A stretch of 64,000 bases of DNA from Patiria pectinifera (lineage: Eukaryota; Echinodermata; Asteroidea; Valvatida; Asterinidae): NCBI GenBank assembly GCA_029964075.1, contig CM057144.1, positions 5,417,281-5,481,280 of the forward strand. The letters are read 5' to 3'. The notes under the pieces were generated by a model. The model was given only the letters and a program-made list of their open reading frames with translations, did no database searches and was not told the DNA's origin. A program made the position numbers and the translations under genes. Shown one piece after another: positions 39,201-51,200 of this stretch. Position 1 is the first letter of the stretch. The number at the start of each line of letters is the position of its first letter.

Positions 39201-42200
39201 AGCATGACAGGTCTAGATCGCATGGAATTTGAACAGAATATCTCGCTAGCTACCACACACATAGGCCTCCATCCCCTCAAACTCAGAGCGACAACAATAA
39301 CGATATTATAATTTGCCATGTTCATATTCCTCCATGCCATGTTGTATAGGCCTCGTTAAAAACAACTTACTTGCGAATAATTGTCCTTTTCTTCAACGCT
39401 CCTTACTTCCCGACTCCAGCAATCTAATGCTGCGCACACCTTGACTATACTCCTCATCGATTTTGATCAATTTAGATCTCTGTTTCTTGTATTCTTTCAA
39501 AAATGACAAAGAAACCGAAGAAAACCCAACTTCATTTTTTAATCCTTCGTTCGAAAGTGTACACAAGTCGAATGCGAAATTGCGTTCTTTACCCTTTTCA
39601 AAAAACGCGCGCGCGGACGCACGTTCGTACGCGATGTCCTATCCAGTCTGTGTATATGGAGATCAATGGTCCCCATCTACAGTTCCTTTTCAGAGTCTGT
39701 AGTCAAATGTTCAACAAAGCAGCATTCATAAAGATAGCTAACTTACGGAAAAGTAATTGTGGATGAGTTAAAACGTTTCCTTTGATTTGTCCAGGTTTTC
39801 CATCGACAAACTTGACACCACCAAGGAATACAAAGTGGATCTGACCTTCTTTCTCCTCATCGATGGCATTACCACAGACTTCCCCATCATGGCAGACCAG
39901 AGAATCCCCATACCTCTGTGTAATGCTAACTTCTCCCTGGCCTTGCCTGGGGATGGCTCGGTCAAAGGTTTCCTGAAGGAGCTGGGAGACAATGTGGGAC
40001 AGGCGGCCATCCAGCTGGTCCTGAAAAAGTTAAATCTTGAGGTAGAAGATCTGTTTGATAGCGTTATCATGTCAACCATTAGTACTTTCCCTAAGCTGTT
40101 ATGAACTGAAAATGTTAGGAGTATTCAAGTTATTGAATCTTGTAAAAAGAAGAAAAAACATCTACAAATTGCAAAGTCATTCTGAAACCTTCCTGGGGCC
40201 AATCCCACTATCTTCCATGCCTTCATACTTCGCCTGCAACATTTCTCTTACTTAAATTGCCATGAACCTTACAACTTGACATAATTACTTCCCGAAATAA
40301 TGAGGCATGGGTATGCTGAACATTTTTGCTTTTGTAGGATATTATAACTGGGGAGACTTGCGAGTTACCACTGGCAGTGGCAACTAGTAATCGTAAGTAC
40401 ATTATTTTCTTTTATCTGTTCTTTCAGAGTGTAGTAAGTTTATGAACAATTCTGATGATATAGTTTGAGTGACTATACAACCTCCAGCATTTGGGAGTGA
40501 AAAAGTGATGTTTGAATTGCGCCCAAAATCAGCGTCCGGGACATGATCTCAATCAGCCGATTGCAGCAACACAATGTCAAGCGCTGAACTGTCGAAGCAA
40601 CCGCCAACGGTTGTGTCAACGCTTGCGCGCACTCTACTAACGCTTGAACCACTAACGGGAATTTTCAAAAATTCGTCTTTACAAACATCTTCTTTTATTG
40701 TTTTCTTCAAAATGACAGCATGCCAGAGAGGATAAGTTCAAAGGGAGTTTCATGTCATTTCTCTCTTTAAATAGTATGCTTTGTAACAATAATTTCGGCA
40801 GTTACTTTTTGGATAGCAGCAAATGATATACACTGTACTCTGCTTTTTAGGGGCCCACGTAATATAACTTTTCAATGTAATCCTTTGAATTAACTTTCTT
40901 TCCAATTGTGTTTTTAAAAAAATATTTGTGTTGTCATTTTCAAGGGTGTTTTGATGCCTCTTTGGTTTTGCTATGTTTCATTATAAACTTCATATCAAGT
41001 CCTTTTAAGGTCTAAACCATGTCCCGATGGAGGTTTAAGGCGAAACAAGCACAATGACACTCCTCTTTTTATCTTAAATATATGTTGAGCTTATCATTGC
41101 CGTTTTTGTTTTTTTCAAAAAGACTGCCCTACGATCTCCTTACCCTTCCTGGAGAATGTTGTCCAATGCTCAATCGATGATCGCTGCCTCGGCATCCAAT
41201 GCTGCATCCATCTGGACTTTGTCATCACTGAACTCATGCTGAACACAAAGATTCAAGTCGATCTTTGCAACTTCCAGCTGTATGTGGCCTTTGAGAACTG
41301 GGAACTGAACATCACCCTCTTCAGCTACACATGGGGGAAGGTGGAGACAACGGAACTCGGGAATGCAATGCATTTAAGGTGTGTCTCCCTTCAAAAAGTC
41401 TTGCATACAGAGTTGCTTTAATTGGCAATCATCATTCCTATCATTTTTACTTAAAACGTAGAATTTAAAAATGATTCTAAACAATTTTTTTCCGGACATG
41501 CAGTATGTTATATGTCATTTCATCCAAGAAATGAAATCATTTTGGCTATTAATTATTGGGTATCAGTTTTTCATACTCAGACATAGACATATTGATTGAA
41601 GTGGTAAGACTTCTGCTCTAGTCTACATGCGGGAGGTTAGGAGTTCGAGTTCCACCCGAGTAAGCTTGTGGATTTGTCTCACAGGCCCTCAGACGATACT
41701 GAGTTTAATTGTTTATAAAATACATCGGTGAAGGGCAAAACTCCAATATAATTTAAATCTCCCCAGCACATATCCCATCCTATAAATAGTTTAGTTGCAC
41801 ATCATCAGTCTCGAACCAGCCAGCAGACCCCGCCAAGCTCGGTGGTCGAGTGGTAAGACGTCTGCACGAGTAAGCAGCCAGTCATTAGTTCGAGTCCCAT
41901 CCGACTGAGATTGTGATTTTATTTCTCACAGGCCAGGCCCTCAGACAACACTGAGTATACAGCGTTTATAAAATGCGTCGTCGAAGGGCAAAACCTAATA
42001 TAAAAGTTTGGAATTTTGGGTTTTTTTATTGACAGTTATTCCATTGACAAGCTTACAGCACAGAAAGTCTTCTCTGTAACACTGAATCTGATGTTGTGCA
42101 TTGACGACACCTACACCATGACTCCAGTACTAGACCATGTCTGGGTTCCTATACCCCTGTGCAACATTAATGCCACATCATTCACCCTGCCTGGTGATGG

Positions 42201-45200
42201 CACAGTTGAGGGATTCATACGAGAGCTCGACGGTCGCATCGGAAACTCTGCCATTGATCTGGTGCTGGAGAAGTTTGGCCTGAGTGTGAGTGAATTCAAA
42301 GTTTCATAATTGATCTATTTATTTCCTTAGAAATAATTTTGTCCTGTTGGAAACAGGGAACATTTATGGTTAGTGCTCCAGATAGGTAATCACTGTGGTC
42401 TTGTGACGTCATACACAACTGTGTACGTGAGTACGTGGCACTGATATGTAACGATTTACATGTCAGTGTGAAACGCATAGAAAATTGTAAATTTTTGTCA
42501 AATTTGACATATTGAAAGAGGATGAATTGCTAAGCATACATATGTGTCATTTGTCCATTTGTCAAAGCAGGATTAGCTACAGACGTAAGGCTTTCATTGG
42601 AGGTTGCCATTTTTGATTAAGCCCCTGTCACACCTTTGCGTATCCTTATTCCTCATGAGTTCCTTATCAAAAAATTTCAATACGCAGCCGTACGCTCAAT
42701 TAACGTCGAAATGTTTTGATCACTTTGACTTATGTGCGACGCAGATCTAGCGTACAAGTAACGAATTCAGCGCATCCATTGCGTATGAGATGCGTATGAG
42801 TTCCGTATGCAGTGCACAACATTATTTTTCGGGCTGCGAATAGGTCAGTATGCAGTGCGCATGCCAAGCGTTTTCCGGACGCACCCGACTTATGCCGACC
42901 GCATGCTTGACGCACTTCTGAGCGTATTCCCGCCGCATTTCCTCCGCTCGCCGTCCAGCGTGCGTTGCATCTGCGCTGCAAGTACGCTATGTATACGTCC
43001 AATACAGGCGGCTCATATGCTGACGGGGTGCGTCACGAACACATAGCGTACTCGTAACGCACTCGACCGATGCGGGACCGATGCGCTGCGTATTTATAAC
43101 TTATGACCTGCGTAACAGCGTACGCAGCGTAGTTTTGTGCATGCCCAAAACTATCCTGCGTACTGGGCCGTACCATGCGTATATCTGCGTACATAAAACC
43201 TACACAAAACAATAGAGATGCATATGAGGTGCGTATTGTGCGTACGACTGCGTATGAAAAAAATGTCTATGCGCAACTCATAAGGAATTAGGATACGCAG
43301 AAGTGTGACAGGGCCCTAAAGCCCCTGTCACACTTTTGCGTATCCCAATTCCTTATGAGTTCCTTATCAACATTTTTCAATACGCAGCCGTACGCTCAAA
43401 ACGTCGAATTTTTTTGAGTACTTTGACTTATGTGCGACGCACATCTAGCGTACAAGTAAAGCTGCCTTTCCATAAGTGCGTTTTTCGGTCCGTTTTGTGT
43501 CCGTTTTGTGCCCGTTGCGTATACGATGTGTATACGTTAAGTTTTTACCGAAATGATGAATCGAAACACAGAAAAAACATAAGCTCCTTTCCATATACAC
43601 TCATGCGTTGTCCGTGGTATATTGACGTCACACACAATCGCCACAGAGCGATTTTATTTACCAAAAATTTAGCGGATGTTATATAATATGTTCCATAACC
43701 ATTGATCAGTCAGAATTCGCTCGCTGTAGATAGCGCGCGCGAAATGAATGTCATCGAAAAATGTCAAAAATGCCAGCACTGATTTTAATGCTTGTACCAC
43801 AAAAAACGCACATTGTACGGACAAAAAAAACATGCGGAGACAAAGACAAACGCGAAACGGCGCAACGCGCGCAATACGTTTTAAAACGGAAAAACGCGCA
43901 AAACGCAAGGCCGCTTAACGAATTCAGCGCATCCAATGCGTATGAGATGCGTATGAGTTAAGTATGCAGTGCACAACATTATTTTTCGGGCTGCGAATAG
44001 GCCAGTATGCAGTGCGCATTCTGAGCGTATAACGGACGCACCTGACTTATGCCGACCGCATTCCTGACGCACTTCCGACACAATACGTCGGCATTCGCTA
44101 TGAGTTCGTTCAGCGTGCGTTGTATCTGCCCTGCAAGCACGCTATGTATACGTCCAATATAGGCGGCTCATATGCTGACGGGGTGCGTGCCGGGAGGTCA
44201 GCGTATTACCGCGTATGAACCGCTAAATCCCCCACGAACACATAGCGTACTCGTACCGCGCACGACCGATGCGGGACCGATGCGCTGCGTATTTATAACT
44301 TATGACCTGCGTAACAGCGTACGCAGCGTAGTTTTCTGCATGTCCAAAACTATCCGGCGTACTGGGCCGTACCATGCGTATGCCTGCGTACATAAAACTA
44401 ACACAAAACGATAGAGATGCATATGAGGTGCGTATTGTGCGTACGACTGCGTATGAAAAAAATGTCAATGCGCAACTCATAAGGAATTAGGATACGCAGA
44501 AGTGTGACAGGGCCCTTACAGCTGCTTTTATTGTTAACGGTTCCCTAGCAAAAGTGTATTCGTACGCGTACGTAATGCGAACCAAAGGTATGGTAGATAA
44601 CGGTTTTTACGGATAGCTAAACGTATCTGCATACATGTATCTGTTCAGATGCGAAACTCGGCATTGTTAAAAGAGAAGAAGTACATGTACACTCATTTCA
44701 GGCTTGCATTCTGGAGTTGTGTCTGCTAAAATAGTCAAAAAAATTGATTAAAGTTGATGTTTAAAACTGTTGGGACTAAGAGTGACTATACACACAAGAC
44801 TTTGAATGATACTTTGTTGTGTCAGTCATTTGGAAAAACTCGATAAAGGCAATCTGATTTCAGAAATATGCATTGCATCAAATCTGAACTTTATTTCACC
44901 AGTGAAAAGCAAAACTCCACTTTTATATAGGGTGCCCTCAATTGGTTTTTTTAATTCAATCTGAACCGTTTCTATTATTTTACCTTGTGTTTTGCTCGAA
45001 AATACAAACTTATTTCTGTTTTTTCTTGCAAGATGGTTCAGCCATCTCCAGACGTTTTTGTATTTGTAAAAATTGCAAAATAAGCAAGGGCATAATGTTT
45101 AGGAGTGAGAATATATATGCCAGACTTTGACTAATTTTGCTAGTGCTAACTGCAACTTTAAACGCTCTTTAAATTTCCCCTGGATCGGATGAGGCTTTGG

Positions 45201-48200
45201 AAAAATATTGAATTTCGGAATTTACCTTTATCAGCACTGCAATCAACACGTGTACTGAACATTTACTTCAATATGAAAGACATTTGCCATGAAATTTTTC
45301 AATTACATGGAACGTCGTTTATTTCATTTTTTTTTCAACAGGAATATCTCCACACCAGTCCATGTGAAATGGGAACACCAGGGACACTGAGGAGTAGTAA
45401 GTTAATAGTTTACTGGAAAGAGTTTATTTCCAAGATGCAATAAATGCCATTTTGCTACCTTTTTGAATTTTAACCTCTCCTTGCCAACCAAATTCAGCTT
45501 CGACAGGTTTTGTGTACTTAAACACAACTTAATAAATTAATCAAGCGAAAAGTGAAGATTAGAAACAGCTGTTAAGCCCGGTTCGTACTTCTTGCGAATG
45601 CGAATGCGGAGCAAATTTGACGTCATGAAACATTCGCTGCGAAATTCGCCCGAGTTAATATAAGTTCCACTTTTACGAATTCGCAGCCGGAATACTTGCC
45701 AGGAGGTCACAAAGTTGCGTTCGCTTTCGCTTTTGCGCCGAGTATGAACCGGGCTTTATACTGTTTTTGTTTTGCCTCAACGACTGTTTCGGGAGACATT
45801 TACAGATGTTTACCAATCTGTAAGTCCGTATATATGACCGTTGTCGATTGACCATAGTCCATAAAATATGTCTTTTTGTTAAAAATTATTTTAAAGTTTT
45901 TCAAATTACTCTCATTGCCAAAGTATTCGCCAGAATTCCAAGAAGCTTGGACACAAGGTTCACTAAATACCAAAGATAATGTGGAATATAGTTCAGGTCA
46001 ACGGTCACATGAGGTCTATTATGATGCAATTCGCAGATATTTAGGTTAAGTTTGTTCTTACAAAAAGTGTATAAATGTTGATGAAACTTGGAGGCAGTGA
46101 ACCTTGGGTGGAAAGACACAATTCTTTATCAGATTAAAGAATGTCCAGAGGTCAAAGGTCACGTAGAGGTCATTGGAGGTCACTGTTAGAATATGCTTCA
46201 AATGTTTCTTTGTCTACAGAATTTGGTGGATTTTATGTAACTTGGATGAAGTGTTCCTTAGGTGGGGGCTCATCACATTCTTCCAACATTGGCTGTCAAA
46301 TGTCATCTAGGGGTAATTTTAGGTTGTTGTTAAAAAGTGTGTAAAATTTGACTTTTTTTCAAAACACAAAATATAATTCTCAGGATCGACCGCTGGAAAG
46401 GGCGACACATGCGGTCCGCGGACCACTTGTTCCTTAGAGTTTCGTAATCGTGGACAATTTTCACCTTGTTTTTAAACACTTTATTTATTTATGTAATATA
46501 GAAAATGCGTGGGTTCCTAGTTATTACAAAAAAGCCAGCATCTTTGTTCTTAAATATGTTCGTTTGCGCAAAGACTAGGAAAATTACAATGCTTTAGTTA
46601 TTTTTCTTGGGTGAGGTACTATTGTTGGTTTTCTCGTAATCAGGTTGTCGGGCAATATATTTCCTGTCAAAGTCATTTTTAGTATCATTGCTATTCTCAT
46701 GGTGAAGTTCTCTTCAGTTTTAAAACACCCCTGTTTTCTGTGCTCTCTGAGCTAAATTTGTTCACCGTTTGTCCACCTCTCATGATGATGGCAAGCTGTT
46801 CATGTCATTTAATTCATCACCTTCCCTTACAAAGACACTGACTTCTGTCCTTGTCAATAATTGTGTTCCATGTCATTGTACTGTCACCAATTTGAATATC
46901 TCTGAATTGTGGCTGTCACTGTCAATAATTGTCATTGATTCTGTTCTTTCTTAAGTTGTCCTGTCATCAGTGTCATTTAGCTTCCTGACTTCCTCTCACG
47001 CACTGTCACCAAGACAAATCTCTGCATTGCTACTCTCACTGTCAATATCTGTCATACATTCTTCTTCTCTAATATTATCCTCTAGATTATGTCATAGGTG
47101 TCACTCAGCTACCTGACTACCTCTGTTGCACTGTCACCAAGACAATTCTCTGCATTGCCTCTGTCACTGTCAATATCTTTCATTGATTCTTTTCTCTCTC
47201 AAGTTGTCCTGTCATTGGTGTCACTCAGCTTTCCGACCTCCTCTCTTACACTGTCACCTAGACAAATCTCTGCATTTCCACTGTCACTGTCGATTTCTAT
47301 CGTAGATTCTTTCTCTCTGATATTGTCCTGTCATTGTTGTCACCTAGTTTTCTGACTTCCTCGGTTGCACTGTCACAAAGACAAACCTCTGCATTCCAAC
47401 TGTCACAGTCATTAGCAGTCATTGATTCTGTTTTGTCCCAAGTTGTCCTGTCATCAGTGTCACTCAGCTTTTTCACTTCTTCTGTTGCACTGTCACCAAT
47501 AAAAATATATGCATTGCCACGGTCACTGTCAATATCTGTCATATATTCTTCCTCTCTAATGTTGTCCTGTCATTTGTGTCACTCAGCTTCCTAACTACCT
47601 CTGTTGCACTGTCACAAAGACAAATCTCTGTCTTGCCACTGATACTGTCAAAATCTGTCATTGATTCTTTCTCTTTAACGTCCTGTCATTAAATCTCTGC
47701 ATCACTGTCAATACTTGTCATGATTCATTTTTTCTCTAAGGTTAACCTTGCAGTTGGTACAAAGTTTCCTGTCTTCCCCTCTTGCACTGTCACCAATTCC
47801 AATATCTGTATCGTCACAATTTTCATTGATTCTTTTCATTCGAAGGTTGTCCATCCTGTTGTCACCAAGCAGCCTGGATTCCTCTCTTGCAGTATCACCA
47901 ATATCAACCTCTGTATTCGTTCTATTGTCATTTATTCTTTTCTTTCTAATGTCATCCTGCAGTTGGTGGCACCCAGGAGCCCGACTTCCTCTATCGCACT
48001 GTCACCAGTTCAAAGCCCTGCATTGTCATTTTTAAAATGTCTCATTGATTCTCTTCCTCCGTAGCCTGTCCAGCCGTTGACGTCAACCAGCTCCCCGACT
48101 TCCTCTCTTGCACTGTCAGCGGCGACTCCTGCTTGGGCATCAGATGCTGTCTGGAGATGAACTTGAAGATAACGACTCGCAGGGTCAATGCCTGGGTCAT

Positions 48201-51200
48201 CCTAGACCCCTGCAACTACACCCTGTCTGTGGGCTTTGAGAAGTGGGAACGTAGTGTCACCTTGTTCCATTACCCACTGGGCGATGTCATGGAGGAAGTT
48301 GTGAACAGCGTCCTGAGAGTCAGGTATGAACAGTTACCATGACCCATAATTGGTATTGCTTGTGTAATCAATCCCATAATCGAGTGTCCATTTTGGGAAA
48401 CATACTGTTGACAGTTTTATGTTCCACACTCAGTGACAATCCTTACAAAGCAGAACTTCATCTTTAGGTTATGAAACAATAATGTGTACGACATCGTAAA
48501 CGTACACAAGATGTACTGTGCTGTGCTTAGCAATTGAGCACAGTGCGCGCAGTGCAAGTGAAACTGGCTCAACAATCTAGTCACTGCCAATGTCACTGGC
48601 CAGATCCTAAGTGAACATAAAAAGAAGTAACTAACCCATCTTGTCCGCCAAACTTGACCGCCCTATGAAAATCACTGGGCAACCGTTCCATAAGATTCCA
48701 GTAATATAATGTTCTGACTCGGTTATCAACTACATTTGTATCTTGAAGATGGCGCGTAGCTAAGATCACCGAAGACAAGCAGTTTGAGGTAGACCTGTCC
48801 CTAGTCCTCTGCATGGATGGAGAATGTAACACAGTTACCATATTGGAGGGCAGCCATTTCCCAATACCACTGTGCAACAAGGAGACGTCTTTCACCCTGC
48901 CAGGTATGTCTTAAACTTTCTTGTTTTTGCATCACAACAAACAGATTTTCCTCTGTTTTTTTTTTTGACCTGGGGTCGATCACCCTAGTTTCTCCTAATT
49001 TGGTAGTTGCAGTGCATGAATTACTGCCACATCAGGCAAATAGATCTCTTATAGAAAACATGAATTGGAACTGTTTCATTTTTGTTAATTTTTGATGTTC
49101 TGTGTATGTAGTCGCAGCAATTGCAACTTGCTCGGAGAAAATGATCGAACATTTTTTGGGGTATCAAGAGTGGCATGAAAATCCTGGAATGATCTTGTTT
49201 TTATTTGATTTGTGTGGGTTTCTGTTCACTGTACAGGTGACGGCACTGTATCAGGTTTTTTGGATTACCTCGGTGGTAATATCGGTCAGTTTGCCATAGA
49301 TGCAGCCCTACGTCATCTTAATCTGGGCAGCTTCCTAACAGGACAGGCATGCACCTATCACAGACAAGGTGAGTTTAAAACAGTTTGTTATGTGATTCAG
49401 ATCGTAAATACAAATGGAAAATAGGAATTTAACCACTAAACAACGTGATTAGTTTTTGGCCGAAAACATCATTTTTGAAAAAGACACAATATAGCGGCCT
49501 AATTTTTAATTAAGTCAAACACCACAACACCCTACGACAAATTTCTTGCTATGCTGCTGATGTTTCTTACATTCATTTTCTGTTACGGAAATAAGGTTAA
49601 TATAGTATAAATATCCTAAGTCTCTGCTTAAACCGATAATTTGTTACTGTTGTGAATTACTATACCATCTTCACCAACATATTTTGGGGTCTATCTCTCC
49701 AGATGTCTGTGCAAGTTCCACAACTATCCTAGGCAACTGCACCGTGATTGGTGAGACCTGCACAGAGCTGCGATGCTGCCTGGACCTGGACCTGAAGATA
49801 GCTGATGTCTCGGCCACGGCGTGGTTCAAGTTTGACCCCTGCGACTTCACCTTCTCGTTGGGTCTGGAGAAGTGGTCCTTCCATGGGTCCGTCTTCAGCT
49901 ATCAGTGGGGTAAGAGCTTCATATTGCTGGCGGGGAGATAGAGTCTGTGTTAAATGGTTAGGTAGCTGGACAGCCTTCGAATAGAGCGTGTAAGTTGACC
50001 TCAAATACCTGCGAGATTTTACGAGAATACAGCACATCCGGACACCATGTATAGGATGAACATCGTGTGTAGCATCCTATTTTTCTACATCTAGTTTGCG
50101 TCCTGATTGGGCCCATCCAATCCAGGACGATAAATGCACATTTGTAAAATAAAGAAAGCATTATGATTTACAACATATTGAAAATGTTTTGAAATGATGA
50201 CTGTTATCAAATTAAGTTTGTTGACCTCAACTTCCGTTCAATCGATCACGCAGATAACAATTGGGTAAATTCAAACACGGGAGTCTGTGACTTTACCTTT
50301 TTTAGTGTTTGGTACCAGGACTTTCACATGAAAAGTAAGCTTGGACTGGCGAGACTTACAAGCTCTTTTTCCAGCTGAAAAAGAGAAATCAACATGGTTG
50401 ACAGTGGTTGGGACGGGTATTGATACAGTCCTGCGTACAAAATAAGACTAAAAAGATAAATTGAAAAGAGGAAGAAGCTTTGAAATCAGACAGGGTTACA
50501 CTTGGAAGGGATGATGTACTTGCACATGAGTATTTAACAAATGTATAATTTGATTCAAAGTTTTCTTTTGATTGGAAGAATGACACTTTCCAGTTGTCAG
50601 TAGATGGTCAAGTCAGGTCAGTTTTGTTCAATATAACAGGGTAAACATAATTTTTAATTCATTGAACAAACAGAGAGCAAATTATTGCATAAAATTACAA
50701 TTTCTACTCTTACAATAATTTTGTTTTACCTGTTGTAGGAGAGGAAATGACGGAGTCCATATCTTCTGGAATGAACTTGAGGTACTCATATCAGTATTAT
50801 TGAATATTGAGTGCACCTAATGTATATTCTTTGACACTTCGTCTTATTAAGTTACCAAAATATTATTAACAGATATTTCTTTCAAAAAAACTACTGGATT
50901 GATAACTGGAAAGCGTAGTAAATAAGTTAATCAATTCATTATTTGAATAGGTACAATTAGACAGAATGACTTTTGAAATGTGGTATCAAAGTTGTTACAT
51001 TTCAATATGAGATGCAGTATGTAGATGCACAAATTGCCACTATGCTATCCTTTCTCATTGTTTATAACACTTGACATACTGTAGTTGATGGCAGACTGTT
51101 TCACGTGTACATTTGACAGATATTCTATTGATAAATGGAACGACACCAAAGAGTTTGAGATCAGCATGACCCTGGAATACTGCGTCGATGGACTGTGTAC

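Larger units (their letters stand above)
37680..39682. mobile_element. inverted-repeat DNA element of about 2 kb
   Basis: The left end contains GATCTCCATATACACGGACT followed by GGATAGGACATCGCG. The right end (39620-39680) carries the inverse with few changes. The 2 kb between them includes two short minus-strand coding-like stretches (listed separately), so it may be an old DNA transposon. No transposase was recognised. Confidence 0.55.

Noticed and set aside
41825-41905. Possible functional tRNA gene
   Set aside because: A- and B-box-like motifs are present, but I could not fold a full cloverleaf, and the head is attached to a repeated SINE body found elsewhere in the window.
42730-44480. 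Many open frames of 60-116 codons on both strands
   Set aside because: They lie wholly in the GCGTAC-rich MITE interiors, which differ between copies without preserving a frame.
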